Assembly (NCBI GenBank): GCA_019745005.1
Contig: JAIETO010000169.1
Location: 1 to 64,000 of the forward strand
Reading direction: 5' to 3'
From: Burkholderiaceae bacterium
GTDB lineage: Bacteria; Pseudomonadota; Gammaproteobacteria; Burkholderiales; Burkholderiaceae_D
DNA length: 64,000 nucleotides
This document shows, piece by piece, positions 44,487 through 54,143 of this stretch (within the stretch, counting starts at the first letter, position 1; each line of letters starts with the position of its first letter). Both the position numbers and the translations under genes were made by a program. Below the pieces are notes generated by a model. It had not been told where the DNA came from and made no database searches. It saw only the letters and a program-made list of their open reading frames with translations.

Positions 44487-45662
44487 TTAATTCATCACGT
44501 TCAACTCCTCCGTCCGTCTTGGAGGGTAGGTCTCCCAGCGACTACATCCGGGACATTGCCAGTAAAACTGCCGCGCTTTGAAACCGCAATGAGAACATTG
44601 GTAGCGCGCTAGTTTTTGCGCGTACCCATGCACAAGATTTTTTACCACCGAGAGTTCTGGTCGAATCTCAGGCGGTGCGGCTAATAAACGCGCGTCTAAT
44701 AATTTATCTAAACCGAGTAAGGTTGGCGTACGTCGAAGCTCGGCGATCACTAACTGGTTTGCGGCTTCAACCGAATCAAGCTCAACGGTGGCTTTAAACA
44801 CCACCTCAAGTAAATCGATCGAGGGCGCTTCGGCGAGATAACCTTTTAGCAGATTAAGCCCTTCTTGCGGACGCTCAAGCTTGCGGTACGCATCCATCAA
44901 ACGTTGTGCCACCAAAGAAACGTGCGGCACGCTTTGTTGCTCGACTCGGCGCCATGCAAATATGGCTTTATCAATATCACCTTTTGACAGATGCACGTCG
45001 CCACTTAGTATCGCTGCCCGCACATTATGTCGATCGGTCGCGTCTGCTTTTTCCAACAAAGAAAGGGCGGCTTCGGGGTGTGTGTGCACTAATTCATCCT
45101 GCGCTAACTCGCAGTAAAACTGTGCAATTTCTTTTTGCCTGCCGCCGGCGCCAGACTCTTGCAAGGCATTAGCTGCGTCAATCGCGCGGCTCCACTCCTT
45201 TTCACGCTGATAAATTTCGAGTAAGGCACGACGCGCTTGCATGGCGTAAGGCGAAGCAACGAGCTGATTAAACGTTTCTTCAGCACGATCTAACAGGCCA
45301 GCTTTAAGATAATCTTGGCCTAATTCGAACATTGCTTGGGTTTGCTGCTCACTTGGCAAATCCGGTCTTGAGAGCAAATTTTGATGCACCCGAATTGCGC
45401 GCTCTGTTTCACCGCGACGACGAAACAAATTACCTAAAGCGAAATACAGTTCTACGGCCTCAGGATCAAGCCGCACGATGTCAATAAATGCGTCAATCGC
45501 TTTATCGTGTTGATCATTCAGTAAAAAATTAAGACCTTTGAAATAGCCGTTAGGTAAGCTTCTGGATTCAGATAAAAGCTGACGTATATCCACTCGCGCG
45601 GCTATCCAGCCAAGTGAAAAAAACAGTGGAATACTGAGTAACCACCAAATTTCGAATTCCAT
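44487..45662 (-). CDS. lapB: Lipopolysaccharide assembly protein LapB (YciM)
   Basis: Inner-membrane TPR protein that promotes FtsH turnover of LpxC. N-terminal anchor is IWWLLSIPLFFSLGWIAARV, followed by about eight TPR units (for example LDPEAVELYFALGNLFRRRG), and a C-terminal rubredoxin-like metal site CSHC and CPGC (about residues 357-374). It follows lapA closely. The stop codon TAA coincides with the TTAA target site of repeat C1. Confidence 0.93.
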   Translation of the reverse strand: MEFEIWWLLSIPLFFSLGWIAARVDIRQLLSESRSLPNGYFKGLNFLLNDQHDKAIDAFIDIVRLDPEAVELYFALGNLFRRRGETERAIRVHQNLLSRPDLPSEQQTQAMFELGQDYLKAGLLDRAEETFNQLVASPYAMQARRALLEIYQREKEWSRAIDAANALQESGAGGRQKEIAQFYCELAQDELVHTHPEAALSLLEKADATDRHNVRAAILSGDVHLSKGDIDKAIFAWRRVEQQSVPHVSLVAQRLMDAYRKLERPQEGLNLLKGYLAEAPSIDLLEVVFKATVELDSVEAANQLVIAELRRTPTLLGLDKLLDARLLAAPPEIRPELSVVKNLVHGYAQKLARYQCSHCGFKARQFYWQCPGCSRWETYPPRRTEELNVMN

Positions 45663-45682
45663 ATTTTCTCGGTTAATTCTTA

Positions 45683-45997
45683 TTAGGTTGCACTGATGTT
45701 GTCAGTTGGTGGTGGTTGTGTTGCTGCTTGTTTGACGGCCATACGTTCCGCTTCAATTTGCGCAATGGTCTTTTTGTGCGCTGAGACAGCTCGTCTTTGC
45801 TTAAACACCATTGGCACCATCGCCAGTACACCCAGAACCGCACCCGCCAAGAAAAAGGCCAACAACATAATGACCAAGGGCGCGGTTTGGGCGTAGCCGA
45901 AGAAATAATACAAGGTGACAATTTGATCGTTCTTTAACGCAAAGCCGAAGAAAGCGATAAACAATAAAAGAGCGAAAATTCTTAAGATGAGTTTCAT
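45683..45997 (-). CDS. lapA: Lipopolysaccharide assembly protein LapA
   Basis: Small inner-membrane protein of 104 aa acting with LapB. Two membrane helices (RIFALLLFIAFFGFAL and PLVIMLLAFFLAGAVLGVL) are followed by a charged coiled-coil tail. The ATG at 45997 has GAAAG 5 bp upstream and is preferred over an open frame beginning nine codons earlier. A strong terminator lies between it and ihfB. Confidence 0.9.
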   Translation of the reverse strand: MKLILRIFALLLFIAFFGFALKNDQIVTLYYFFGYAQTAPLVIMLLAFFLAGAVLGVLAMVPMVFKQRRAVSAHKKTIAQIEAERMAVKQAATQPPPTDNISAT

Positions 45998-46060
45998 AAA
46001 TCTTTCGAGCAAATTTTTTTGCAAAGTAGTTTGCGTAAAGGCATGTGCAAATTGTACGTG

Positions 46061-46098
46061 AAAAAAAACGGCATATCGGAAAACCGGTATGCCGTTTT
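46061..46098 (-). terminator. Rho-independent terminator after ihfB
   Basis: A 15-bp stem (46065-46079 with 46084-46098, one G-T pair) and four-base loop. On the minus strand it is followed by eight T. It should end most rpsA-ihfB transcripts before lapA. Confidence 0.88.
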
Positions 46099-46134
46099 AA
46101 CTCTGTACGAAAATATCCGTCTCAGAAATTGGTT

Positions 46135-46440
46135 TTAATCGTCAATAATGGGTTGCCCCACCATTGCGTCCACTCTTTCGCGCAATTCTTTGCCTGGCTT
46201 GAAATGGGGTACACGCTTTTCTGGCACCATCACTTTATCGCCCGACTTGGGGTTGCGACCAATCCGTGGAGGCCGACTGTTTAGAGAAAAACTTCCAAAG
46301 CCGCGAATCTCAATCCGTTGACCTGTAGCCAACGCATCGGACATCGCATCTAAGATCGTTTTAACCGCGATATCCACATCTTTTGCAACCAGTTGTGGAT
46401 ATCGCTCGGCCAAACGAGCAATCAGCTCAGACTTCGTCAT
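46135..46440 (-). CDS. ihfB: Integration host factor beta subunit
   Basis: DNA-bending protein that pairs with IhfA. The 101-aa sequence has the family motif [25 protein letters not shown] with the DNA-intercalating Pro, and the N-terminus [16 protein letters not shown] typical of the beta subunit. It follows rpsA as in most proteobacteria. Confidence 0.95.
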   Translation of the reverse strand: MTKSELIARLAERYPQLVAKDVDIAVKTILDAMSDALATGQRIEIRGFGSFSLNSRPPRIGRNPKSGDKVMVPEKRVPHFKPGKELRERVDAMVGQPIIDD

Positions 46441-46469
46441 AAATAAAATCTCAATGACTTGGTTTGTGC

Positions 46470-48185
46470 TTAGTTCTTGTTATCAAGCTTAGCTTTTAAC
46501 AATGCGCCCAAACTTGTCGTGCCCGATGCGGCATTCGAGTCAGACGACATTTTTTGCATTGCTTCTGCTGTTTCAGCAGTATCTTTTGCTTTGATCGACA
46601 ACTGAATACCACGTGCTTTACGATCAACATTCAATACCAAGGCTTCAACGGTGTCGCCAACCTTCAAGTGTGTGCCAGCATCTTCCACGCGATCGCGGGA
46701 GATTTCTGAAGCACGCAAATAGCCTTCAACTTCGTCAGCCAATTGAATAACAGCGCCTTTTGCTTCAACGGATTTCACTGTACCAGTGACTGTTGCGCCT
46801 TTGTCATTCATTGCGCAATAGTTATTGAATGGATCGCCTTCTAATTGCTTAACGCCCAAAGAAACGCGCTCGCGCTCAACGTCGATTGCCAACACGATAG
46901 CTTCTAGTTCATCACCTTTCTTGAAGCGACGAACTGCTTCTTCGCCAGTTTCGTTCCAAGACAAATCAGACAAATGTACCAAGCCGTCGATGTTGCCTGT
47001 CAAGCCGATAAACACGCCGAAATCAGTGATCGATTTGATGGCACCACGGACTTTATCGCCCTTCTTAAAGTTAATCGCGAAGTCGTCCCATGGGTTCGCT
47101 TTGCATTGCTTCATGCCGAGGCTGATACGACGACGCTCTTCGTCGATTTCCAAGACCATGACTTCAACTTCGTCGCCCAATTGAACCACTTTGTTTGGTG
47201 CCACGTTCTTGTTAGTCCAATCCATTTCTGAAACGTGAACCAAACCTTCGATACCTTGCTCGACTTCAACGAACGCGCCGTAGTCAGTCAGATTCGTTAC
47301 TTTACCGAACAAACGTGTGTTCGCTGGATAACGACGTGCCAAACCAGTCCAAGGATCATCGCCCAACTGTTTCACGCCGAGTGAAACACGGTTCTTTTCT
47401 TGATCAAACTTGAGGATTTTTGCAGTGATTTCTTGGCCAACCGTCAACACTTCAGACGGATGACGTACACGACGCCATGCCAAATCGGTGATGTGCAACA
47501 AGCCATCGATGCCGCCCAAATCAACGAACGCGCCGTAGTCAGTGATATTTTTAACCAAACCAGTAACGACAGTACCTTCTTTCAGGTTTTCCATCAGTTT
47601 CTGACGCTCTTCGCCCATCGACGCTTCGACGACTGCACGACGTGACAACACAACGTTATTGCGCTTGCGATCGAGCTTGATGACCTTGAATTCCATAGTC
47701 TTGCCTTCGTACGGTGTTGTATCTTTCACCGGACGTGTGTCAACCAAAGAACCTGGCAAGAAAGCGCGAATGCCGTTAGTCAATACGGTCAAGCCGCCTT
47801 TGACTTTGCCATTCACGGTACCAACCACCATTTCGCCGGATTCCAACGCTTTTTCCAACGCCAACCATGAGGCCAAGCGTTTTGCTTTGTCGCGCGACAA
47901 AATCGTATCGCCAAAGCCGTTTTCCAGCGAGTCAATCGCTACGGAAACGAAGTCACCAATATTGACTTCTAATTCGCCTTGGTCGTTTTTAAATTCTTCA
48001 ACAGGGATAAAGGCTTCAGATTTGAGGCCTGCGTTCACGATCACAAAGTTGTGGTCGATACGAACGACTTCAGCAGAAATCACCTCACCGGAACGCATAT
48101 CCTGACGTGACAATGATTCTTCGAATAAAGCTGCGAAGCTATCTGCGCCGGTTGCGAAATCTTGATTCATGAAAACAGTAGACAT
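46470..48185 (-). CDS. rpsA: 30S ribosomal protein S1
   Basis: mRNA-binding ribosomal protein of 571 aa with six S1 domains; repeated [20 protein letters not shown]-type segments mark domains 3 to 5. The first ATG (MSTVF) was chosen. No good Shine-Dalgarno precedes it, as is usual for rpsA, which is under translational self-control. A leader hairpin and possible promoter lie in the 146-bp gap to cmk. Confidence 0.96.
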   Translation of the reverse strand: MSTVFMNQDFATGADSFAALFEESLSRQDMRSGEVISAEVVRIDHNFVIVNAGLKSEAFIPVEEFKNDQGELEVNIGDFVSVAIDSLENGFGDTILSRDKAKRLASWLALEKALESGEMVVGTVNGKVKGGLTVLTNGIRAFLPGSLVDTRPVKDTTPYEGKTMEFKVIKLDRKRNNVVLSRRAVVEASMGEERQKLMENLKEGTVVTGLVKNITDYGAFVDLGGIDGLLHITDLAWRRVRHPSEVLTVGQEITAKILKFDQEKNRVSLGVKQLGDDPWTGLARRYPANTRLFGKVTNLTDYGAFVEVEQGIEGLVHVSEMDWTNKNVAPNKVVQLGDEVEVMVLEIDEERRRISLGMKQCKANPWDDFAINFKKGDKVRGAIKSITDFGVFIGLTGNIDGLVHLSDLSWNETGEEAVRRFKKGDELEAIVLAIDVERERVSLGVKQLEGDPFNNYCAMNDKGATVTGTVKSVEAKGAVIQLADEVEGYLRASEISRDRVEDAGTHLKVGDTVEALVLNVDRKARGIQLSIKAKDTAETAEAMQKMSSDSNAASGTTSLGALLKAKLDNKN

Positions 48186-48225
48186 AGTATTTACGAGTTA
48201 GCCGGCATAGCACAAAGGGACTATG

Positions 48226-48252
48226 AACCGGGTTAGGTTAAACAACCCCGTT
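48226..48252 (-). promoter_or_regulatory. Leader hairpin upstream of rpsA
   Basis: AACCGGGTT (48226-48234) and AACCCCGTT (48244-48252) can pair over 9 bp with one mismatch, 41 bp before the rpsA start. It could be part of an autoregulatory leader. Confidence 0.35.
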
Positions 48253-48282
48253 TTGGCTTTGCACCAATTCGGGACCAAAAAC

Positions 48283-48310
48283 AATTTAGATCATTGCTAC
48301 ACACACTCAA
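48283..48310 (-). promoter_or_regulatory. Candidate sigma-70 promoter for rpsA
   Basis: On the minus strand TTGAGT (48310-48305) and TAAATT (48288-48283) are 16 bp apart, each matching four of six consensus positions. Confidence 0.3.
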
Positions 48311-48331
48311 TAATTTGTGCGGCAGCTCAAT

Positions 48332-49006
48332 TTAAATTGAAAGCTTGCTGGCATTTGCGTACAGATCAAGAATGACTTGCACCGCTTGATCGACGGTCAT
48401 TTCAGACGTATCCAAAATGTATGCCCCGGGTGCAGGGAGTAGTGGAGCGGTTGCTCGCGTTGTATCGCGGAGATCGCGCTCTGCCAAATCCTTTACCAAG
48501 TCTTCCATGTTAGCAGAAAAACCCTTTTCAATCAATTGCTTATAGCGTCTATTTGCACGCGCCTCGACACTTGCCGTTAAATACACTTTCTGCTTCGCAT
48601 CAGGAAAAATGACCGTTCCCATGTCGCGCCCATCTGCAACTAAGCCTGGGGCTTCTCGAAACGACAATTGCAGATTAACCAATGCTTTGCGCAGACTTGG
48701 CAATACGGCAATTTTAGATGCGGCAACACCCACTTCCTCCGCTCTTAAGTCATGACTCACATCTTCGCCATTCAGCAAAATATGCCCGTTTTTAAATTGA
48801 CATTGCAACTGAAGCGCCACGTTGGCGAGTTTGACTTCATCAATAAGCGCAATGTGTTGTCGCTGCGCTGCCAAAGCCGTTAAACGATACAGTGCGCCAG
48901 AGTCCAAATAGTGAAATCCCAAGCGATTCGCCACGCGTTGTGCGACAGTGCCCTTGCCCGATGCGGTCGGGCCATCAATACTAATCACTGGAACAGGTTT
49001 ATTCAT
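48332..49006 (-). CDS. cmk: Cytidylate kinase
   Basis: Phosphorylates CMP and dCMP. The P-loop is [19 protein letters not shown] near the N-terminus, followed by LDSGALYRL and the [13 protein letters not shown] segment. 224 aa is normal. Located between aroA and rpsA as usual. Box L of repeat E-5 sits directly before its ATG. Confidence 0.95.
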   Translation of the reverse strand: MNKPVPVISIDGPTASGKGTVAQRVANRLGFHYLDSGALYRLTALAAQRQHIALIDEVKLANVALQLQCQFKNGHILLNGEDVSHDLRAEEVGVAASKIAVLPSLRKALVNLQLSFREAPGLVADGRDMGTVIFPDAKQKVYLTASVEARANRRYKQLIEKGFSANMEDLVKDLAERDLRDTTRATAPLLPAPGAYILDTSEMTVDQAVQVILDLYANASKLSI

Positions 49007-49012
49007 TTTTTA

Positions 49013-49083
49013 GGGAGTATGACAAAAAATTGTCTTCTTCCGCATAGCCAATATGCGCATCTGATTTATACAGTTGGTAGTAT
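49013..49083. repeat. Family E intergenic element, copy E-5
   Basis: The box ATACAGTTGGTAGTAT is at 49068-49083 and the partner ends GGGAGTAT at 49013-49020 (element 79 bp if counted from 49005). The centre CGCATAGCCAATATGCG can form a 6-bp stem. It fills most of the aroA-cmk gap and abuts the cmk start. Confidence 0.65.
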
Positions 49084-49119
49084 ATAAATTTTATATTGTT
49101 TTGACTAAGAGCAGCCATC

Positions 49120-50448
49120 TTAAAATCGTTGGATGCCGGCAAACACACCAAAATAATCTGGAAACGTCTTCGCAACGCAGTGTGGATCTTCGATACGCAC
49201 AAGGGCGCCTTGTCGCAAAGGGCTACTCAAACTGGCCAGCGAAAAACACATCGCCATGCGGTGATCATCATAAGTCGCAATGCTGGCAGCACTAAGCTGG
49301 GTAGGCGGCGTCACGCTCATGTAATCAGCGCCTTCTTCAATGATTGCTCCCAATTTGCGTAACTCCGTTGCCATTGCTGACAAGCGATCAGTTTCCTTGA
49401 CTCGCCAACTTGCGATATTACGCAGCACCGTGGTGCCATTCGCATGCAAGGCTGCCATCGCGATTGTCATGGCGGCATCGGGAATATGGTTGAAATCCAT
49501 GTCGATGGCGTGCAGCGGACCATTCGAGCTTGCTTCTAACCAATTGTCGCCGCGTGTTATCGTTGCGCCCATTTTTTCCAAGGCATCGGCGAAACGCACA
49601 TCACCTTGAATGCTCTGGCTGCCCACACCTTCCACCCGCACTGGTCCACCCGCAATGGCGCCCGCCGCTAAGAAATACGAGGCAGATGAGGCATCGCCCT
49701 CCACGTGTATTTGCTTTGGTGAGACATACGCTTGCCCCGCCCGAATCGTAAAGCGCTGCCATTCATCGCGCTCTACTTGAACACCAAAGCGCTGCATCAG
49801 ATTGAGTGTGATTTCGATGTAGGGCTTTGAAATTAACTCGCCTATCACTTCAATATGGACATCGCCCGTCCGATTCATCAACGGCGCAGCCATCAACAAT
49901 GCAGTTAAAAACTGGCTCGATACGTTACCTTTTACCTGCAGTTTTTTTGCATTCAATGCACCTTGGAGAATGTGCAAAGGGGGAAAGCCTTTATTGCCCG
50001 TGTAGTCGATTTTCGCACCCGCTAGATTTAAGGCGTCAACCAAATCGCCGATCGGCCTTTCATGCATGCGAGGTACGCCATGTACGTTGTAATCGCCGCC
50101 CAACACCGCCAAGGCCGCGACCAAGGGACGAATTGCCGTACCAGCATTACCCATAAAGAGATCTGCCTTGCGGTTGGGGAAAATACCAGCAGCGCCATGC
50201 ACAATAAAATCTTGGCCTTTATCGACTTGCGTCCAGTTCACGCCCAATGCGCGTAAGGCGTTGAGCATTACGTCAGTATCATCCGAGGCGAGCAAATCCT
50301 TAATTTCCGTCACGCCTGAGGCCAAGGCGGCTAGCAACAGTGTGCGGTTGGAGATACTTTTTGAGCCCGGCAAACGCACTACGCCAGCGGCACCCTTTGC
50401 GACAGCCAGATCAATGAATGCGGGATACTTTGAGGATGATAAATTCAT
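49120..50448 (-). CDS. aroA: 3-phosphoshikimate 1-carboxyvinyltransferase (EPSP synthase)
   Basis: Sixth step of the shikimate pathway. Family motifs are [17 protein letters not shown] near the N-terminus, [13 protein letters not shown], and [20 protein letters not shown]. The 442-aa length is normal for the class I enzyme. It is followed by cmk and preceded by tyrA, which supplies the next branch of the pathway. Confidence 0.95.
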   Translation of the reverse strand: MNLSSSKYPAFIDLAVAKGAAGVVRLPGSKSISNRTLLLAALASGVTEIKDLLASDDTDVMLNALRALGVNWTQVDKGQDFIVHGAAGIFPNRKADLFMGNAGTAIRPLVAALAVLGGDYNVHGVPRMHERPIGDLVDALNLAGAKIDYTGNKGFPPLHILQGALNAKKLQVKGNVSSQFLTALLMAAPLMNRTGDVHIEVIGELISKPYIEITLNLMQRFGVQVERDEWQRFTIRAGQAYVSPKQIHVEGDASSASYFLAAGAIAGGPVRVEGVGSQSIQGDVRFADALEKMGATITRGDNWLEASSNGPLHAIDMDFNHIPDAAMTIAMAALHANGTTVLRNIASWRVKETDRLSAMATELRKLGAIIEEGADYMSVTPPTQLSAASIATYDDHRMAMCFSLASLSSPLRQGALVRIEDPHCVAKTFPDYFGVFAGIQRF

Positions 50449-50530
50449 AAAAACTTAAAAATTAATTTGTGTTGCCACAAACGATAAAAAATTGCGGTCG
50501 AAGTTTGTCGCGTGTTGAGCGAAAATCAGC

Positions 50531-51439
50531 TCAATCACCGCCCGTCGTACCCGGCTTCTCAGCACGTTCGATTGCGCTAATCCAGTCGTGTCGTGCATTT
50601 TGCGCTATGCGATAAATTGACTCGATTGCGGGCGCGTTGTCGTCAAGTATACATTGGCGCAATTGACTCAGTTGCGCTGTGTACGAATCTAATTCAATTA
50701 ACAGCGCATCGCGGTTTGCCAAGGTAATATCGCGCCACATTTCAGGTGACGAACCCGCAATGCGCGTGAAATCGCGAAAGCCACTTGCTGCGTACTGAAA
50801 AAGACGCGCTGCATGAGGCTTTTGTGCAATATCTGCGACCAGCGCATACGCTAATAAATGCGGCAAATGGCTGACCGATGCGAACACGCTGTCGTGCTCT
50901 TCGGGCGTTAAAAAGTGGAGTTGCGCACCGCAAGCGCGCCAGGCTGCTTCAACGCAAGCAACGGCCACACTGCTATTTTCTGCGAGCTTGGTGACCACCA
51001 CATTTTTTCCGATAAGCAGTGTGCTTAAAGCGGCATCTGGACCGTTCATCTCACGCCCAGCGATGGGGTGTGCTGGTACAAATTGCGCGCTCTTTGCACC
51101 TAATACTTTTCGCGCCGCGGCCACCACATCGACTTTGGTACTGCCCACATCGGTAATCACTGTCTTTTCATGCAAGTGCGGCAAAATTGAGGTGAAAATT
51201 GCGGCAGTTTGCGCTACCGGCGCAGCCACCACAATGAGGTCGGCGTCACGCACGGCCGCAGCAAAATTGACGGCAATTTCATCAATAATTCCCAACTCAA
51301 GCGCACGCTTTAAGGCTGCTTGCTCTCTATCGACGCCAACAATGTGCCCCGCTGCTGCTTGCTTTTTCATTGCAAGGGCAAAGGAACCACCAATCAGACC
51401 CACACCAATCAGCAGAATTCGAGGAATATATATTTGCAT
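50531..51439 (-). CDS. tyrA: Prephenate dehydrogenase
   Basis: Makes 4-hydroxyphenylpyruvate for tyrosine. The NAD site LIGVGLIGGSFALAM is at residues about 9-23; the catalytic region has DVGSTK and FVPAHPIAGRE. At 302 aa it has no fused chorismate mutase. It starts 29 bp beyond pheA, with no hisC-like aminotransferase in between. Confidence 0.93.
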   Translation of the reverse strand: MQIYIPRILLIGVGLIGGSFALAMKKQAAAGHIVGVDREQAALKRALELGIIDEIAVNFAAAVRDADLIVVAAPVAQTAAIFTSILPHLHEKTVITDVGSTKVDVVAAARKVLGAKSAQFVPAHPIAGREMNGPDAALSTLLIGKNVVVTKLAENSSVAVACVEAAWRACGAQLHFLTPEEHDSVFASVSHLPHLLAYALVADIAQKPHAARLFQYAASGFRDFTRIAGSSPEMWRDITLANRDALLIELDSYTAQLSQLRQCILDDNAPAIESIYRIAQNARHDWISAIERAEKPGTTGGD

Positions 51440-51468
51440 GAAATGCGCTTTTCTTAATGACGCTCAAC

Positions 51469-52542
51469 TTAGACGGTACACGGATAAGAGCCCAGTATTT
51501 TAAAAAATGCCGCGCTGTCATTGAGTTCCGCCATGGCCGCAGCGACTTTCGGTTCCATGATGTGCCCTTCGACATCCACATAAAAATAGTATTCCCAGTT
51601 ACCTGTGCGTGCTGGGCGTGATTCAAAGCGCGTCATAGAGACACTGTGCGTGGAGAGAGGTGCCAACAAGTCATACAGCGCCCCTGCCTTATTGGGCACC
51701 GCCAATACCAGCGAGGTTTGATCTTTTCCACTGGGGTTGGTGTGCAAGCGCCCAACCACGGCAAAGCGCGTGCGATTATGTGGATCATCTTGGATATGTG
51801 CGCTCACGATACCCAAGGTGTATTGCTGACCGGCGATTTCACTCGCAATGGCGGCGATGCTGTAATCTTGGCTGGCCATGCGCGCCGCTTCGGCATTTGA
51901 GGCGACCGCCTGCCGCTCGACATGCGGAAAATGCTGGTTAAGCCACGCCTGACATTGCGCGAGCGCTTGCGAATGAGCGCAAATGCGCGTCACACCTTCC
52001 ATGTTTCCCGCCTTACTCATCAGGCTGTGCTGCACGGGGATCGCCACTTCACCACTAATCGCCAAACTTGTTTGCAGTAGCAAATCAAGCGTTCGGTTAA
52101 TTGCCCCTTCAGACGAATTTTCAATCGGCACTACGCCAAAATCCGCTGTGCCCGCCTCGGTGGCGCGAAATACTTCGTCTATCGACACGCAGGGCATGGC
52201 TTCAATTGCATGGCCAAACTGCTTGTACACGGCTTGTTCACTAAAGGTGCCGACCGGGCCAAGAAATGCCACCACGACCCGCCGTTCCAGCGCGCGGCAG
52301 GCCGACATCACTTCGCGAAAGATTAATTGCACATTATTGCTATCTAAGGGGCCAGGATTACTTTCGGCCATATTGCGCAACACTTGCGCTTCGCGCTCTG
52401 GACGAAACACCGGCGCATTGGTTTCGGCTTTAACATGCCCAACTTCTTGCGCGACGCGCGCACGCTGATTCAGCAGATCTAAAATTTGCGCGTCTATCTG
52501 GTCAATTTGCTGTCGCAACTGAGCTAATTTTTCGTCGCTCAT
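51469..52542 (-). CDS. pheA: Bifunctional chorismate mutase/prephenate dehydratase
   Basis: Converts chorismate to phenylpyruvate. An AroQ chorismate mutase (residues about 1-85, LRQQIDQIDAQILDLLNQRA) is followed by the dehydratase (about 90-270, FLGPVGTFSEQA and VPIENSSEGAI) and an ACT domain (about 275-355) with the phenylalanine-binding motifs GALYDLL and ESRP, so feedback inhibition is expected. Confidence 0.95.
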   Translation of the reverse strand: MSDEKLAQLRQQIDQIDAQILDLLNQRARVAQEVGHVKAETNAPVFRPEREAQVLRNMAESNPGPLDSNNVQLIFREVMSACRALERRVVVAFLGPVGTFSEQAVYKQFGHAIEAMPCVSIDEVFRATEAGTADFGVVPIENSSEGAINRTLDLLLQTSLAISGEVAIPVQHSLMSKAGNMEGVTRICAHSQALAQCQAWLNQHFPHVERQAVASNAEAARMASQDYSIAAIASEIAGQQYTLGIVSAHIQDDPHNRTRFAVVGRLHTNPSGKDQTSLVLAVPNKAGALYDLLAPLSTHSVSMTRFESRPARTGNWEYYFYVDVEGHIMEPKVAAAMAELNDSAAFFKILGSYPCTV

Positions 52543-52793
52543 CGTTTCACCTTCATTTCACTTCAATTCGTTGTCGATTGATCCCGTAAATCGGGGCGTT
52601 CCTTATACGCGCCTCTGTGGCACGAACTTGTTAAAACTTTTTTTGTTGTGATACTGAATCTACCATGAACCAGCGCAGGATTCGAACGATGACGAGCAGA
52701 ATTTTGCGCATCTATGCTTATTCCGCGTCACTTACTCGCTGGTTACACGGCGATAAAATCTCTACATATTGGGACACCAAGCTTTTGGCTTAG

Positions 52794-52914
52794 GGAAGCT
52801 CTGATTAAGTGTAGCGAGCGGTCAAAGTTTGAATCGAGAAGCGCACCTGTACGACTGTACAGCGAGCATCGCAGGTTCAAAATTTGGTCGCGCAGTAACT
52901 TAATCTGAGCTTCC
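52794..52914. mobile_element. Family C MITE, copy C2 (121 bp, TSD TTAG)
   Basis: Ends GGAAGCTCTGATTAAGT and ACTTAATCTGAGCTTCC form a 17-bp inverted repeat with one mismatch. TTAG flanks it at 52790-52793 and 52915-52918, a YTAR-type duplication as made by IS5-group elements. It lies in the 489-bp gap 52543-53031 between pheA and serC. Nothing else recognisable is in that gap. Confidence 0.88.
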
Positions 52915-53031
52915 TTAGTTAGTTAGCGCGCCAGCTTATCATCGTGGGATTGCCACGGGTTTGGGGCTAACAGTTTGAATCGGTGCGCAACTTTACCGCG
53001 CCCGAACAGTGAAACAACCACTACTACATTT

Positions 53032-54138
53032 CTAAGATTGATGCTTGTCCGCAAAAGCGCGCATAAAACTCACCAAGGCTTGTACGCCTTCGATAGGCAT
53101 TGCGTTATAGATGGAGGCACGCATGCCACCAACAGATTTATGACCCTTCACTTGCAGCAAATGATGCGCTTTGGCCTCGGCTAAAAAAGCCGCATTCAAG
53201 CTTTCATTCCTCAAGAAAAAAGGCACATTCATGCGTGAGCGGCAATCATGCGCGACCTTGTTGAGATAAAAATCAGAGCTATCCAAATAGTCGTAAAGCA
53301 AGCGCGATTTGGCGATATTTTTTGTTTCCATGGCCGCCACACCGCCTTGGCGCTTTAACCATTGAAACACCAAGCCCGCAATATAAATCGCATAGGTGGG
53401 CGGCGTGTTGTACATAGAATCGTTCTCGGCAACGATTTTCCAATTGAATGCCGATGGGCAGATCGGTAGCGCATGGCCCAACAGATCTTCTCGCACGATG
53501 ACGATGGTTAAGCCCGCGGGTCCAATGTTTTTTTGCGCACCAGCGAAGATGACGCCATATTTTGAGACATCAATCACGCGCGACAAAATATGGGAAGACA
53601 TGTCCGCAACAATGGGCGCATCGTTGGTTTCCGCTTTCACGTCAGGCGCGAATTGATACTCCACACCATCGATGGTTTCATTGGTGCACAGGTGCACGTA
53701 AGCGGGATTCTGCGACAACTGCCAACTCGCGCGCGCAGGCACTGCGGTGTAGCCATTTTGTTCGGCTGATGCGGCAATGTGCACGTTGCCGTATTTTTGC
53801 GCTTCTTTGATTGATTTCGCCGTCCAAGAGCCGGTGTGTATGAAATCGGCGGTTGCTGGTTGCGGTAAACGGCCCATTAAATTCATCGGCACGATGGCGT
53901 TTTCGCCCAAGCCGCCGCCTTGCAGAAACAGGATTTTATAATTCTCAGGCACAGCCAACAGCTCACGCAAATCTGCCTGCGCGGCCGCAATGATTGACAT
54001 AAACTCTGGCCCTCGATGGCTCATTTCCATCACCGACATGCCACTGCCTTGCCAATCCAGCATTTCCGCAGCGGCTTGTTGCAACACCTCTTTCGGTAAA
54101 ACTGCTGGACCTGCTGAGAAATTATAAATCGTCGTCAT
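53032..54138 (-). CDS. serC: Phosphoserine aminotransferase
   Basis: PLP aminotransferase for serine and pyridoxine synthesis. The N-terminus [18 protein letters not shown], the PLP lysine in [12 protein letters not shown], and the 368-aa length are typical. It starts 5 bp after the gyrA stop and is likely read from the same transcript. Confidence 0.95.
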   Translation of the reverse strand: MTTIYNFSAGPAVLPKEVLQQAAAEMLDWQGSGMSVMEMSHRGPEFMSIIAAAQADLRELLAVPENYKILFLQGGGLGENAIVPMNLMGRLPQPATADFIHTGSWTAKSIKEAQKYGNVHIAASAEQNGYTAVPARASWQLSQNPAYVHLCTNETIDGVEYQFAPDVKAETNDAPIVADMSSHILSRVIDVSKYGVIFAGAQKNIGPAGLTIVIVREDLLGHALPICPSAFNWKIVAENDSMYNTPPTYAIYIAGLVFQWLKRQGGVAAMETKNIAKSRLLYDYLDSSDFYLNKVAHDCRSRMNVPFFLRNESLNAAFLAEAKAHHLLQVKGHKSVGGMRASIYNAMPIEGVQALVSFMRAFADKHQS

Positions 54139-54143
54139 GAAGG

